A stretch of DNA of 64,000 nucleotides from a virus. Positions within the stretch are counted from its first letter, which is position 1. Each line of letters opens with the position of its first letter. The stretch is from the IMG/VR virus record IMGVR_UViG_3300035703_000072, positions 1 to 64,000 of that record. One strand, given 5' to 3'. Shown here in pieces: positions 25,561-33,057 of this stretch. The notes beneath the pieces are model-generated. The model worked only from the letters and a program-made list of their open reading frames with translations, was not told the origin of the DNA and did no database searches. A program made the position numbers and the translations under genes.

Positions 25561-26943
25561 CTATTTTTTATATTGATCATGTAAAACAAATCCTTTGAGT
25601 TCTCCGTAGGCTTTGTTGAGTAAGAACCAAGAATCATTTTCTTTGAATTTGACGTGCATAGTTCCTTTTTTGAAGAATTTAACGTCAAAAAACCCCCATT
25701 CATACCAAGTATTAGGTTCAATTTGAAACAATTTCTCGTGTTTTGAGTTGTAATTGAACCTGTAAAGACTTCCTATTGTGTTATAATCTCTTCCGGTGAT
25801 ATTGCAAAGCACTTTTACCAAATCATCAATCTTTCTAAGTCCGTAGGTGTCATATTTCACATTGAAGCCCATGTATGACATTGTTTCCATGATTCCCTCA
25901 ACGATAAACTTTTTGTTGAGCATGTGCCCGGAGTTGGTTTTCCATCCTTCAACACCGAATCGGTTCTCGTGGGTGTATTTTGTAAAGTTGTCAATGGCTT
26001 CTTCGAGTGCTCTGTTGAAAGTTTCTTTTCGGGTTCCGACAATGATTTCAAGCATTCGATAAATGTTTCGCATGGTAAAAGGAACTTTTTCTTGCGTTTC
26101 GACAAACTTATTGATGTCTTTCATCACTCCGGAAGTAACGTACTTCTCCATGTTCATTTTTTGGAATATGTATTTCCAAGATTGCTTTTGGAGAATTTTT
26201 GAAAACTGCTCCTTGCTTGTGATGTCCTTGTCGTGTCCGATTTGCAAGTTGATTGAAGACATGTTGATTTGGCCAATCATTAAATTAACGGATTCGATTT
26301 CGGCTTTCATTCGGTCAAACATCTTCATGGTTCCAACATAACGGTTAACGAGTGCACGTACTTCATTGTATTGCATGATGCCTTCGCCTTGGATTTCCTC
26401 TTCATCCTCTCCCATAAAAAATCCTTCAAACTCGAAATCCTGACTTTTGATAGGCTTGTGCAATCTGATCAGTCCAACCTCTACACCGGTGGTTCTTTCG
26501 GCATCGGAGAAACAATCCCCGAGATTTTCAGTTTGGCCGTAATCTGAAATGATGCTTCTAAGTCTTGGATATGGTCTTTCAATTGTTGAATAATTGCAAA
26601 GCGAAACTATTTCGCATCCATCGGGCGCGACTTCCCAAGCGTGTATGATGTGCTTTTCGGCGTTTGAGAAAGGCGGGTTCATGTAAATAGCATGAACGTG
26701 GCTGATTTGTTCCGGCTTGCATTCGAAGAAATTCTCGCCAATAAGCGTGGATTTTTGCTTTACGATTTGCTGTAGGTCTTTATTGATTTCCATGCTGAGT
26801 ACTTCTTTAGCTCCATTGGAAAGGCAATAATCAACTATGTTGCCTTTTCCGGCGTGAGGTTCAAGTATTACTCTGTTTTTACAATCCAAATTCATCATTT
26901 GGATTACTTCGGGTGGTGTCGGATAGAATTCTGAATGGAACAT
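25561..26943 (-). CDS. N6-adenine methyltransferase with DUF4942, 460 aa
   Basis: N-terminal methylase: FYPTPPEVIQMM, motif I VILEPHAGKGNIVDYCL (about residues 24-40) and motif IV YMNPPFSNAEKH (about 86-97), the NPPF form of adenine methylases. The C-terminal half (about 220-430; FTMRNIYRMLEIIVGTRKET, WKTNSGHMLNKKFIVEG) resembles DUF4942, often fused to such methylases on Bacteroidota mobile elements. No nuclease partner is adjacent. Together with the methylase at 23957 it gives the phage two modification enzymes. Confidence 0.85.
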   Translation of the reverse strand: MFHSEFYPTPPEVIQMMNLDCKNRVILEPHAGKGNIVDYCLSNGAKEVLSMEINKDLQQIVKQKSTLIGENFFECKPEQISHVHAIYMNPPFSNAEKHIIHAWEVAPDGCEIVSLCNYSTIERPYPRLRSIISDYGQTENLGDCFSDAERTTGVEVGLIRLHKPIKSQDFEFEGFFMGEDEEEIQGEGIMQYNEVRALVNRYVGTMKMFDRMKAEIESVNLMIGQINMSSINLQIGHDKDITSKEQFSKILQKQSWKYIFQKMNMEKYVTSGVMKDINKFVETQEKVPFTMRNIYRMLEIIVGTRKETFNRALEEAIDNFTKYTHENRFGVEGWKTNSGHMLNKKFIVEGIMETMSYMGFNVKYDTYGLRKIDDLVKVLCNITGRDYNTIGSLYRFNYNSKHEKLFQIEPNTWYEWGFFDVKFFKKGTMHVKFKENDSWFLLNKAYGELKGFVLHDQYKK

Positions 26944-26946
26944 AAA

Positions 26947-27021
26947 TTAGTGTTTACAGATTGTACAAATACCGTTTTTGAATAACTGAACGGTAAAACA
27001 GCGTTTGCAGTACTTGAACAT
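26947..27021 (-). CDS. 24-residue CxxC/CxxC microprotein, copy 1
   Basis: ATG at 27021, TAA at 26947-26949: a 24-residue protein starting MFKYCKRCFTVQLF and ending ICTICKH. It is packed between two genes with gaps of 2 and 3 bases. Two CxxC pairs could bind one zinc ion as a minimal zinc ribbon. A second gene at 28865-28939 encodes a clear paralogue (15 of 24 positions identical by eye). Conservation of the cysteines and frame argues strongly for translation. Function unknown. Confidence 0.65.
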   Translation of the reverse strand: MFKYCKRCFTVQLFKNGICTICKH

Positions 27022-27023
27022 GG

Positions 27024-27236
27024 TTAATTGATTTCTAATTCAAATCGGCCGTTGATGTCATAGGCCAATGTGTTAGTTATAATTTCTTCGAGCTCGTCAA
27101 TCATTTCCTCTTGCTCTTCAAATTCGTATGCTCCGGTTCTGACGTTCCATTCTGCATGGAAAGGAGATTGGTCTAATCTGAATTGGAAAATGTTTGCGTC
27201 GATGGTTGTTGATGGTGTGAATAATAAAGTTGCCAT
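27024..27236 (-). CDS. Small acidic protein, 70 aa
   Basis: Two bases before the microprotein gene. Beta-like first half (LLFTPSTTIDANIFQFRLDQ) and an acidic helix (EEQEEMIDELEEIITNTL). The 3' arm of an 8-bp hairpin (27237-27271) ends exactly at its ATG, so translation may be controlled by structure. No family recognised. Confidence 0.55.
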   Translation of the reverse strand: MATLLFTPSTTIDANIFQFRLDQSPFHAEWNVRTGAYEFEEQEEMIDELEEIITNTLAYDINGRFELEIN

Positions 27237-27271
27237 AATATTGCTTTTTGTGTTAAACCTTGAGCAATATT
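27237..27271 (-). promoter_or_regulatory. Hairpin abutting a start codon
   Basis: AATATTGC (27264-27271 read on minus) pairs with GCAATATT (27237-27244 on minus), with a 19-base loop. The 3' arm ends at the base before the ATG at 27236 and would mask the ribosome entry region. Confidence 0.4.
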
Positions 27272-27291
27272 GGGTTGACTCTTTGGAAGTA

Positions 27292-27519
27292 TCAAGGAAT
27301 AATCGAGATTATTTTGTCTGAATTATTAAAGCATTTCGATATAAATTCAGCATGTAGTAAAGCTTCTGACTTCTCTTTGGTGTCGATTATTTCATTACCG
27401 GTAACGTTATAAGGAATCCTTGCGATTTTAAATTTACCGGCTAAATCTGTTCCTACAATATTCCATGACGATTTTGATTGGGAATGTACTACTTTGGTTT
27501 TGATGTTTGGATTTTGCAT
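27292..27519 (-). CDS. Small protein, 75 aa
   Basis: Starts MQNPNIKTKVVHSQSKSSWN. The pattern VVHSQSKSSWNIVGTDLAGKF, then KIARIPYNV and LLHAEFISKCFN, reads as a small beta-beta-alpha fold as found in many phage early proteins of Bacteroidota. Four bases before the next gene upstream. Function unknown. Confidence 0.55.
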   Translation of the reverse strand: MQNPNIKTKVVHSQSKSSWNIVGTDLAGKFKIARIPYNVTGNEIIDTKEKSEALLHAEFISKCFNNSDKIISIIP

Positions 27520-27523
27520 GTTT

Positions 27524-27718
27524 TTAAAATAAGGTTAATTGTTGATTCTGTTTTTTTTGATAGTCATTTGTCTGCGCACACATATTGGCGGAATACTTCG
27601 AGGGTTCTGAGCAACCACCAAACCACATTTTTTTACAACTGTAAGCATTACCCCAATCTTCATGTGGCTTAATAATCAAATGAGCACATTTAAAGCATTT
27701 GATTTTTGATTTTTCCAT
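27524..27718 (-). CDS. Cys-rich small protein with C-terminal clamp-type peptide
   Basis: 64 residues. Cys at CFKCAH (about 8-11), then further Cys in SCKKMW, GGCSEP and NMCAQT suggest a zinc-bound fold. The last residues are QNQQLTLF, matching the bacterial sliding-clamp-binding pentapeptide QL(S/D)LF at the usual free C-terminus. The 75-residue protein encoded just upstream ends in the same QLTLF. I infer docking to the host beta clamp. Molecular role unknown. Confidence 0.6.
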   Translation of the reverse strand: MEKSKIKCFKCAHLIIKPHEDWGNAYSCKKMWFGGCSEPSKYSANMCAQTNDYQKKQNQQLTLF

Positions 27719-27719
27719 T

Positions 27720-27947
27720 TCAAAATAGTGTTAATTGAGGTTTTTCTTCTTTCACATTTTCCCACAGTTCCGGCCACATTTCCATGTATTTTTTCATGTA
27801 CTCAAGCGGTTGCTTTTCGACCATCAATAAGTCCGGGAAATTCTGTTTGAATTTGATTAGCGGAACTTCTACAGCATCGGGAGTAACACCGTATAGGATA
27901 TTACCTTTTCGGCTGTAGAAGTATAGGTTTTCAAGGTGTGGAATCAT
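27720..27947 (-). CDS. Small protein with C-terminal clamp-type peptide, 75 aa
   Basis: MIPHLENLYFYSRKGNILYG at the start, aromatic and helical, ending ENVKEEKPQLTLF. The terminal QLTLF is the consensus form of the beta-clamp-binding motif. The stop is one base before the next gene. The body shows no further domain I recognise. Confidence 0.6.
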   Translation of the reverse strand: MIPHLENLYFYSRKGNILYGVTPDAVEVPLIKFKQNFPDLLMVEKQPLEYMKKYMEMWPELWENVKEEKPQLTLF

Positions 27948-27957
27948 TGGCTAATTT

Positions 27958-28158
27958 TTATAACTCATCATCATTAATATCTTCTCTTTCATGTAGAATT
28001 TGCAAAAGCCTTTCAGGTTTTAAAATATAACCTGCTAACGCTTCATCAGTTCCAAATTTTCCGCAGTCCGAATAAAAATCTATTATTATTTTTCCGTCTT
28101 CAATCTTTATTTCGGCAGATACTTTTTGCTCTTCTTTTGGTTTGTATAGCAATCCCAT
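27958..28158 (-). CDS. Small acidic protein, 66 aa
   Basis: MGLLYKPKEEQKVSAEIKIE at the start, acidic tail (LHEREDINDDEL). Contains GKIIIDFYSDCGKFGTDEAL, a beta-hairpin-like stretch. Three bases after the ASCH gene, so part of the same transcript. No family recognised. Confidence 0.5.
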   Translation of the reverse strand: MGLLYKPKEEQKVSAEIKIEDGKIIIDFYSDCGKFGTDEALAGYILKPERLLQILHEREDINDDEL

Positions 28159-28161
28159 AAC

Positions 28162-28842
28162 TTAAAAGTTTTCCGGTTTTTCGATGCGTTCGAATTCGAT
28201 TACCCACACCCACGGATTTTCGTTCCAGGATTGTTCACCGTTGATAGACTTCCATAGTGTCATGAAAGAAGAACGAGCATCGGCACAACCAGAAGTATCG
28301 CCTTTATAATCTCGATACAGTAGTCTTGTTTGAAAGTTTTCTACCGGCAATTTAACATCTTTCAAAACTCCTTCACTTATTGCATCTTCCTCTGAAATAT
28401 CCTGAAGTCTTTCTACTCGGATATCTTTGATTTTAAGAAACAAACGGCAAGCTTCTTTTGGCATAAACAGAGAACTTCTTTTATACCAACCAAGAACTCT
28501 TTGACTATTTTTGAATATTGAAGACGGGGGATTATCATTGTATGCAATTGATGTATAGGCATTATCTGCTATAAATTTCCATTTTTGCTTACCTGTTTTA
28601 GTTAATCCGTTTTTTCTCCAAAAACCATATTGATAGAAGCTTTCTCTCACCCAAAGCACATCGCCAACTTCACCGTATGGGCATATAAAAGTATCAGGCC
28701 TTGTTAAAACATCAGGAGGTAACATGCCGGTAGTAATCCACTCAAGCGCTTTACCTTTAACAACTCTCCTTGTCTGTAATTTGGTTCCGTTTAAAATCGC
28801 CTGAACCATAGGCGTGCTGAATAAAATTGGTTTGAAATTCAT
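28162..28842 (-). CDS. ASCH-like domain protein, 226 aa
   Basis: The N-terminus KPILFSTPMVQAILNGTKLQ, followed by TRRVVKG, and the later CPYGEVGDVLWVRESFYQYG are the hallmark segments of phage ASCH-like proteins (a PUA-related fold thought to bind RNA or nucleotides). Length is normal for the phage group. It lies in the early/middle gene cluster. The role in the phage is unknown; RNA binding is an inference from the fold. Confidence 0.8.
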   Translation of the reverse strand: MNFKPILFSTPMVQAILNGTKLQTRRVVKGKALEWITTGMLPPDVLTRPDTFICPYGEVGDVLWVRESFYQYGFWRKNGLTKTGKQKWKFIADNAYTSIAYNDNPPSSIFKNSQRVLGWYKRSSLFMPKEACRLFLKIKDIRVERLQDISEEDAISEGVLKDVKLPVENFQTRLLYRDYKGDTSGCADARSSFMTLWKSINGEQSWNENPWVWVIEFERIEKPENF

Positions 28843-28864
28843 ATTGATTTGATTTATGGGTTAT

Positions 28865-28939
28865 TTATCTTTTACAAATTGTGCATTTGTCATCTCTGAA
28901 CAATTGCATCGAGAAACAGTGCTTGCAATACTTCCACAT
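28865..28939 (-). CDS. 24-residue CxxC/CxxC microprotein, copy 2
   Basis: ATG at 28939 overlaps the PcfJ stop by one base (TAATG); TAA at 28865-28867. Product: 24 residues, starting MWKYCKHCFSMQLF and ending KCTICKR. Cysteine spacing, length and the first and last blocks match the gene at 26947-27021. Translational coupling to PcfJ supports expression. A zinc-binding micro-ribbon is the simplest reading. Confidence 0.65.
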   Translation of the reverse strand: MWKYCKHCFSMQLFRDDKCTICKR

Positions 28940-30243
28940 TAGGCAGATTGTTTTTTAGGGTTACGTTTTTTCTTTGCTGAAGCTTTCCGAATTAATGGAA
29001 CGCTTTTCTTCATCAGTTCGAGAATTCTATCGTGATAATCAGTATTCGAGTTAAATTTTCCTCTGCACTGGATAACCTCCCAACTTTGAATGCTAAACTC
29101 AACTGTTTCTGTTCTCACTCCATTTACTCGGGCGGAAAAAAGCAATGAGTGTGTTTTGGTATAGTAATCGTTTGTGAACACGCAGTGCTTTAATTTCTTG
29201 CCCTCTTCCTTAAAATCATCAATATTCTGCAATGGTTTGATGGTTAATTCTCCATCGACAAACTCAAGATTCAAGAATCGTTTCATTCGCTCGATGTAAG
29301 CCATGTTCTTCTGTTTGATGTTGGCTTCTTTCTCCTGCTCTCTCTGTATTCTTCTCTTTTCAACTAAAGCATCATGAGCCGCATTCAAGTCCTCAGGACA
29401 AATGTATTTTGGATTGTGTAAGTCCTTCCCGAAATGGCTCAGCAAATTGAGGTAGTCATACCAAATACCAGGGTCTTTGATTTCGTACTTATGGCGCAGT
29501 GTTATTTTTATCTGTGGCCAATATCTTGAATGATCTGAATCTTTGTATAAGGCATGTTGCAAAATTTCTTTTTGCTTCGACTTGAGAAGCGTTTCAATCT
29601 TAGGAGACATCCTAACTTTTTCAATCAAACGTCTATAGTCGCAATCATGCTCAAAGCAGTCAAGGCTATACTTTTCAAACTGAGGTAGGAACTGAGCACC
29701 AGGACAATTGTAATCTGAAGCAAATCGGTCGTAATCGTTTCCTCTCCAACTTCTCGTATTCACATATCGTACTTCATAAGTTCCTCTGAATCCATCGCCA
29801 TAGAAACAAGGCAAAGCTCCAACAATTACTCTCTTATCTTTTTCATAATCTTTCCACTCTTCGAAAAGTCTATGGAACGAGTACTGAGGTTTCTTCTTCT
29901 TTGACATGTGCTTCCAACATGATAAGTAACGCATCACTTGGAATCGGCCAAATACTTCAGCTACGCCAAAAGTGATAATTCTTGTTGCCATGCCACCGTT
30001 CTCTGTAGCTACTTTTTTGAGCTGCCTTCCACATGAAGGACACTCTACTCCGGAAACTTCCTCTTGCCACATTTGCATTTCAGGTTTCCATTGGTGGTTA
30101 CATTCTAAACAGATGAAGTTCTTGTAATGGGTAGTAAAGTAAAACTCATGCTTTGATATGATGTAAGGCTCATGCTCTTTAGTTGGAAGAAGTCTTTGGT
30201 GCAAATCCCAAACCTCTATCTGTAACTTGGTTTTCGGTTTCAT
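28939..30243 (-). CDS. PcfJ-like protein
   Basis: 434 residues. A zinc-ribbon-like segment (ICLECNHQW...VECPSCGRQ, about residues 38-72) precedes a long central domain. The C-terminal third carries the PcfJ signature: GKKLKHCVFTNDYYTK, then LLFSARVNGVRTETVEFSIQ and QCRGKFN. It overlaps the PcfK gene by one base. PcfJ and PcfK are an obligate pair on conjugative plasmids and many Bacteroidota mobile elements; the molecular role in phages is not established. Confidence 0.8.
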   Translation of the reverse strand: MKPKTKLQIEVWDLHQRLLPTKEHEPYIISKHEFYFTTHYKNFICLECNHQWKPEMQMWQEEVSGVECPSCGRQLKKVATENGGMATRIITFGVAEVFGRFQVMRYLSCWKHMSKKKKPQYSFHRLFEEWKDYEKDKRVIVGALPCFYGDGFRGTYEVRYVNTRSWRGNDYDRFASDYNCPGAQFLPQFEKYSLDCFEHDCDYRRLIEKVRMSPKIETLLKSKQKEILQHALYKDSDHSRYWPQIKITLRHKYEIKDPGIWYDYLNLLSHFGKDLHNPKYICPEDLNAAHDALVEKRRIQREQEKEANIKQKNMAYIERMKRFLNLEFVDGELTIKPLQNIDDFKEEGKKLKHCVFTNDYYTKTHSLLFSARVNGVRTETVEFSIQSWEVIQCRGKFNSNTDYHDRILELMKKSVPLIRKASAKKKRNPKKQSA

Positions 30244-30761
30244 TATCCAAATAGTGTTGGTTGAACTTCTTCTTTCTGCTCCGGCTTAGCTTCAGTCTTT
30301 TTAGACTTTGCCGTCATCTTCTCGAGCGCTTGTGTAACAGCCAGCTCTTTGGCTTTTTGTTTAGCCTCTTCGATTTCTTCAGGAGAAAGAGTGATTTCAT
30401 TCTTGAGTTGCTCTTTGATCTCCGGAATGTATTTTGACTTCTCAGTTTCAAACAAAACCTTTTTGGCTTTCTCTTTTTCTTCTTCAGATAGTTCTACACC
30501 TCGGTTGATAATTACATTGGCGCTGATAGCTGCAACGTCTTTGATGTTGTCCTCGTCGTAGTAGTGTACAGCCCATCCAAATACTTCTTCATCTGAGTAT
30601 CCGGCACAGCCTCCATCCTTGGCGCACTTCAAAACATAGTTGCAGCATTCCTCAAGGCTCTTGTGTGGTTTTTGATAGTTGGCAGCGAACAGTTCATCTT
30701 CAGCTGCACGTTTGTCAAGGTAGTTTTTGATTGTTTCTTTGAAATGTTGTGATGATTTCAT
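30243..30761 (-). CDS. PcfK-like protein
   Basis: 172 residues, directly upstream of PcfJ. N-terminal PcfK pattern: HFKETIKNYLDKRAAEDELF, then CCNYVLKCAKDGGCAGYSDE and VFGWAVHYYDED. Acidic helical middle, Lys-rich linker, and a C-terminus VQPTLFG that resembles a clamp-binding peptide (QPTLF). The ATG follows a CCGAGCAA motif by one base. PcfK plus the clamp-type tail suggests a replication-linked function for the pair (inference). Confidence 0.8.
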   Translation of the reverse strand: MKSSQHFKETIKNYLDKRAAEDELFAANYQKPHKSLEECCNYVLKCAKDGGCAGYSDEEVFGWAVHYYDEDNIKDVAAISANVIINRGVELSEEEKEKAKKVLFETEKSKYIPEIKEQLKNEITLSPEEIEEAKQKAKELAVTQALEKMTAKSKKTEAKPEQKEEVQPTLFG

Positions 30762-30778
30762 CTTGCTCGGTTTTAAGG

Positions 30779-30952
30779 TTATTGTACTTGATTAAATTGT
30801 TTTTGTTTTTCCTGAAGAAGCTCGACCGGAATCCTCTTTGCTTTTACGAGTTGGCCGACTTTGTATTCGATTTGGTCTCTCTGCTTCCGAGAGAGCTTGC
30901 TTTGCTTGTTGATGATGAGGATGTACTCGTCAATCATTTCTGTTCTTGTCAT
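30779..30952 (-). CDS. Small helical protein, 57 aa
   Basis: ATG at 30952 (MTRTEMIDEYILIINKQSKL); an in-frame TTG lies 18 bases upstream. Helical, basic C-terminus (ELLQEKQKQFNQVQ). Lies between PcfK and an unknown gene in the early transcript. Function unknown. Confidence 0.45.
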   Translation of the reverse strand: MTRTEMIDEYILIINKQSKLSRKQRDQIEYKVGQLVKAKRIPVELLQEKQKQFNQVQ

Positions 30953-30956
30953 GTTC

Positions 30957-31382
30957 TTAGTTGGTTTCAAATTGTATTTTAGTTTGATAGTCTCCGTTGT
31001 AACCTCGCTTTACGCATTCTTTTACAAATGCTTCAGGAGTTTCAATATTGTATTTTAAATCCTCGTGAATCAAGTATCCAATGTCTCGGTAGTAGAAGAC
31101 CTGAAATCTTCTCCGGTTGCATCCGTAGTTTTCAATCTGTTCAATGTATTCATCATTCGATAATTCTCTTTCGCAGATTATTTCCCAATTGTTTTCAGCT
31201 CCACTCTTGCGAGAACCATTCATGCTATCGATGATAAATGCTATCTGACAACCCGATTTTGATTCCCTTTTATAAAATCCATACTTGATTATGAATTGAT
31301 GTTTAGAAACCTTGCTCTTGATGAACTTAATCTCATCTTTGGTAAATGGTTCTCTTTTTTCAGCAAGTTTCATTAAGTCCAT
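30957..31382 (-). CDS. Unknown early protein, 141 aa
   Basis: Starts MDLMKLAEKREPFTKDEIKF. Two blocks, KYGFYKRESKSGCQIAFIID and RRRFQVFYYRDIGYLIHEDL, have a mixed alpha/beta appearance with many Arg/Tyr. No catalytic pattern recognised. Co-directional with the surrounding early genes, 4 bases from the next. Confidence 0.5.
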   Translation of the reverse strand: MDLMKLAEKREPFTKDEIKFIKSKVSKHQFIIKYGFYKRESKSGCQIAFIIDSMNGSRKSGAENNWEIICERELSNDEYIEQIENYGCNRRRFQVFYYRDIGYLIHEDLKYNIETPEAFVKECVKRGYNGDYQTKIQFETN

Positions 31383-31398
31383 TTGGTAATTTATTATA

Positions 31399-31854
31399 TT
31401 ACAAGTTACGTAAAAAAAGCTCTATATCCTGAGCCAAATCGGAATAATTCAAGGCGGTATATCGTAATACTTTCCAACCTTGTGCAGTGGCCAAATTGTA
31501 CTTTGAGCAGTCTTTCGAGTATCCGGCGATGGTAGTATGACCTGACTTGTCTGACATCAATCCCTCATACTCGATGGCCAACTTCAATTCCGGGACCGCA
31601 TAATCAAATCGAAACTTACGTTGCAGATCAAACTGATGCTCTTTGACATACTCCGGAATCAATCCTTGCTGTTGGAATGCCTTGAGGATAAACTCGATGG
31701 TGTTCTTCTCGATGCTTACCTTTTCAATTTTTATTGGAGCTGGTTTTTTAAGTTGAGACATTACTGCATCGGTGTTTTTTTTAATCTGTTCCTCAACTGT
31801 CATTCCTCGTTCCTGAACTGCCTTCAGGTCTTTGTCTGTCCAACGTTTTGCCAT
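31399..31854 (-). CDS. PD-(D/E)XK-type nuclease, 151 aa
   Basis: The C-terminal two thirds read FRFDYAVPELKLAIEYEG, then GHTTIAGYSKDCSKYNLATA and GWKVLRYTALNYSDL. The D...E-x-E core followed by a K-D-x-x-K-x-N helix and GW-x-V-L-R-x-T strand is typical of small VSR/DUF559-like PD-(D/E)XK nucleases found in phages. It probably processes branched or nicked DNA during replication or recombination. Catalytic residues appear intact. Confidence 0.7.
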   Translation of the reverse strand: MAKRWTDKDLKAVQERGMTVEEQIKKNTDAVMSQLKKPAPIKIEKVSIEKNTIEFILKAFQQQGLIPEYVKEHQFDLQRKFRFDYAVPELKLAIEYEGLMSDKSGHTTIAGYSKDCSKYNLATAQGWKVLRYTALNYSDLAQDIELFLRNL

Positions 31855-31855
31855 G

Positions 31856-32212
31856 TTAAGTATTTTGAATATTTATTTGATTAAAACTCTCCCAATCTTT
31901 CTCAGTCCATTGCTTAACTGACTTGCCCCATAAGTAGTGCCTTGGTGACTTTCTCAGCACATCGAGAACCTGATATAAATTGCACGTCTTTTTAAACTTT
32001 CCGGCGGTCTCTTGCTCTTTGGCTTTTTCCTTTTCCTTTTCGATTCGCTGGAGTTCTCTCCACTCTTTATTCATAGCTCTGACCTTTTCCTTGTTTTTCT
32101 CGTACCATTCTTTTTTCTTCTTGGAAACCTTTTCTTTGTTTTTATGGTACCACGCTCTTTGAACTTCAAGGGTGTGTTCTAATTGATTTTTTTCGCTCGG
32201 TATTAGATTCAT
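31856..32212 (-). CDS. Basic coiled-coil protein, 118 aa
   Basis: Two near-repeats of WYHKNKEKV / WYEKNKEKV (about residues 21-45) form a Lys/Glu-rich helix. The C-terminal part (YQVLDVLRKSPRHYLWGKSV) may be a small HTH-like domain. Repeats of this kind occur in HNH-associated and other phage DNA-binding proteins. One base from the nuclease gene, 4-base overlap with the gene upstream. Function unknown. Confidence 0.5.
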   Translation of the reverse strand: MNLIPSEKNQLEHTLEVQRAWYHKNKEKVSKKKKEWYEKNKEKVRAMNKEWRELQRIEKEKEKAKEQETAGKFKKTCNLYQVLDVLRKSPRHYLWGKSVKQWTEKDWESFNQINIQNT

Positions 32213-33057
32213 AATATTGCTTCTTTGAATTTTTGAAAATCTGATTTAAACTGCTTCAGGTAGTTGCTTACCATAATCGATTTACATCTGTTGATTACAA
32301 CTCCAAGATGCTTTCCTTTCGATACATTCTCCTTGGCAGCATCCAAAGTGTCTTTGAAACTTCTCCTTCCCTCATTCTTGGCAACATCTTGTTTCAGCTC
32401 GGTAATGTAAATGTGCTCTTGCTGTTTGTAAAGGTTCTTCTTTTGTTGGTCGTCTTGAGGAAGCTTTGCTTTGACATCATCGTACAAAAGCCAAGCATCA
32501 TTTGAATGGTCAAGTTCGGCTATATCATCGAATACTGATTTTAAAAAGTCCTCTCTGATTTTTGCCTTTTCCTCTTCTGTTGGACCTTCAACCGGAGTAT
32601 ATGAAAGCAGTTTGGTTTTTGCTTCGTTGTATTCCGGATTCTGTTTCTTGTAAGCCATATACTGATTCAAGACTTCAGATGTTGTGTTGATGCTCAGCTC
32701 CGGTAAAAGATTGAAGTCGGTTCCGTCCGATCGCTTCAACTCTCTTGACATTGCAAGTCTGAAAGCCTCATAAACTTCCGTTGGTCTTATGTTTTTGAAC
32801 TTTGGAGTAGTGGTCAAGAATAGTAACCAGTCTTTGGCCATCTCGCTATTCTTTTCACGAACCTGAAGAAGTCTGATGATATCGTTGGTTAGTTTGGTTT
32901 TTGTATCAACAGAGCTTTCAACGATAGACGCCTGGGATATTTCCATTTTCAACATCTTCGGTAAGTTCTCGTACAAGCTCTCCGGGATCAATTTCGGCAG
33001 GTTTGTAACCTGGATTTGGATTTGGTTTTCGCTCGTTGTTAGTTGTTGGGTTTGCAT
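32209..33057 (-). CDS. Putative replication-associated protein, 282 aa
   Basis: Sits between a DnaD-like initiator gene and a nuclease gene. Contains TTPKFKNIRPTEVYEAFRLA at about residues 86-105, a helical block I associate with helicase-loader or replication proteins of Bacteroidota phages, and a basic C-terminus (NRCKSIMVSNYLKQFKSDFQ). The ATG at 33057 lies 140 bases inside the upstream gene; internal Met codons at about 32955 and 32946 are alternatives that would shorten the overlap. Confidence 0.5.
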   Translation of the reverse strand: MQTQQLTTSENQIQIQVTNLPKLIPESLYENLPKMLKMEISQASIVESSVDTKTKLTNDIIRLLQVREKNSEMAKDWLLFLTTTPKFKNIRPTEVYEAFRLAMSRELKRSDGTDFNLLPELSINTTSEVLNQYMAYKKQNPEYNEAKTKLLSYTPVEGPTEEEKAKIREDFLKSVFDDIAELDHSNDAWLLYDDVKAKLPQDDQQKKNLYKQQEHIYITELKQDVAKNEGRRSFKDTLDAAKENVSKGKHLGVVINRCKSIMVSNYLKQFKSDFQKFKEAIL

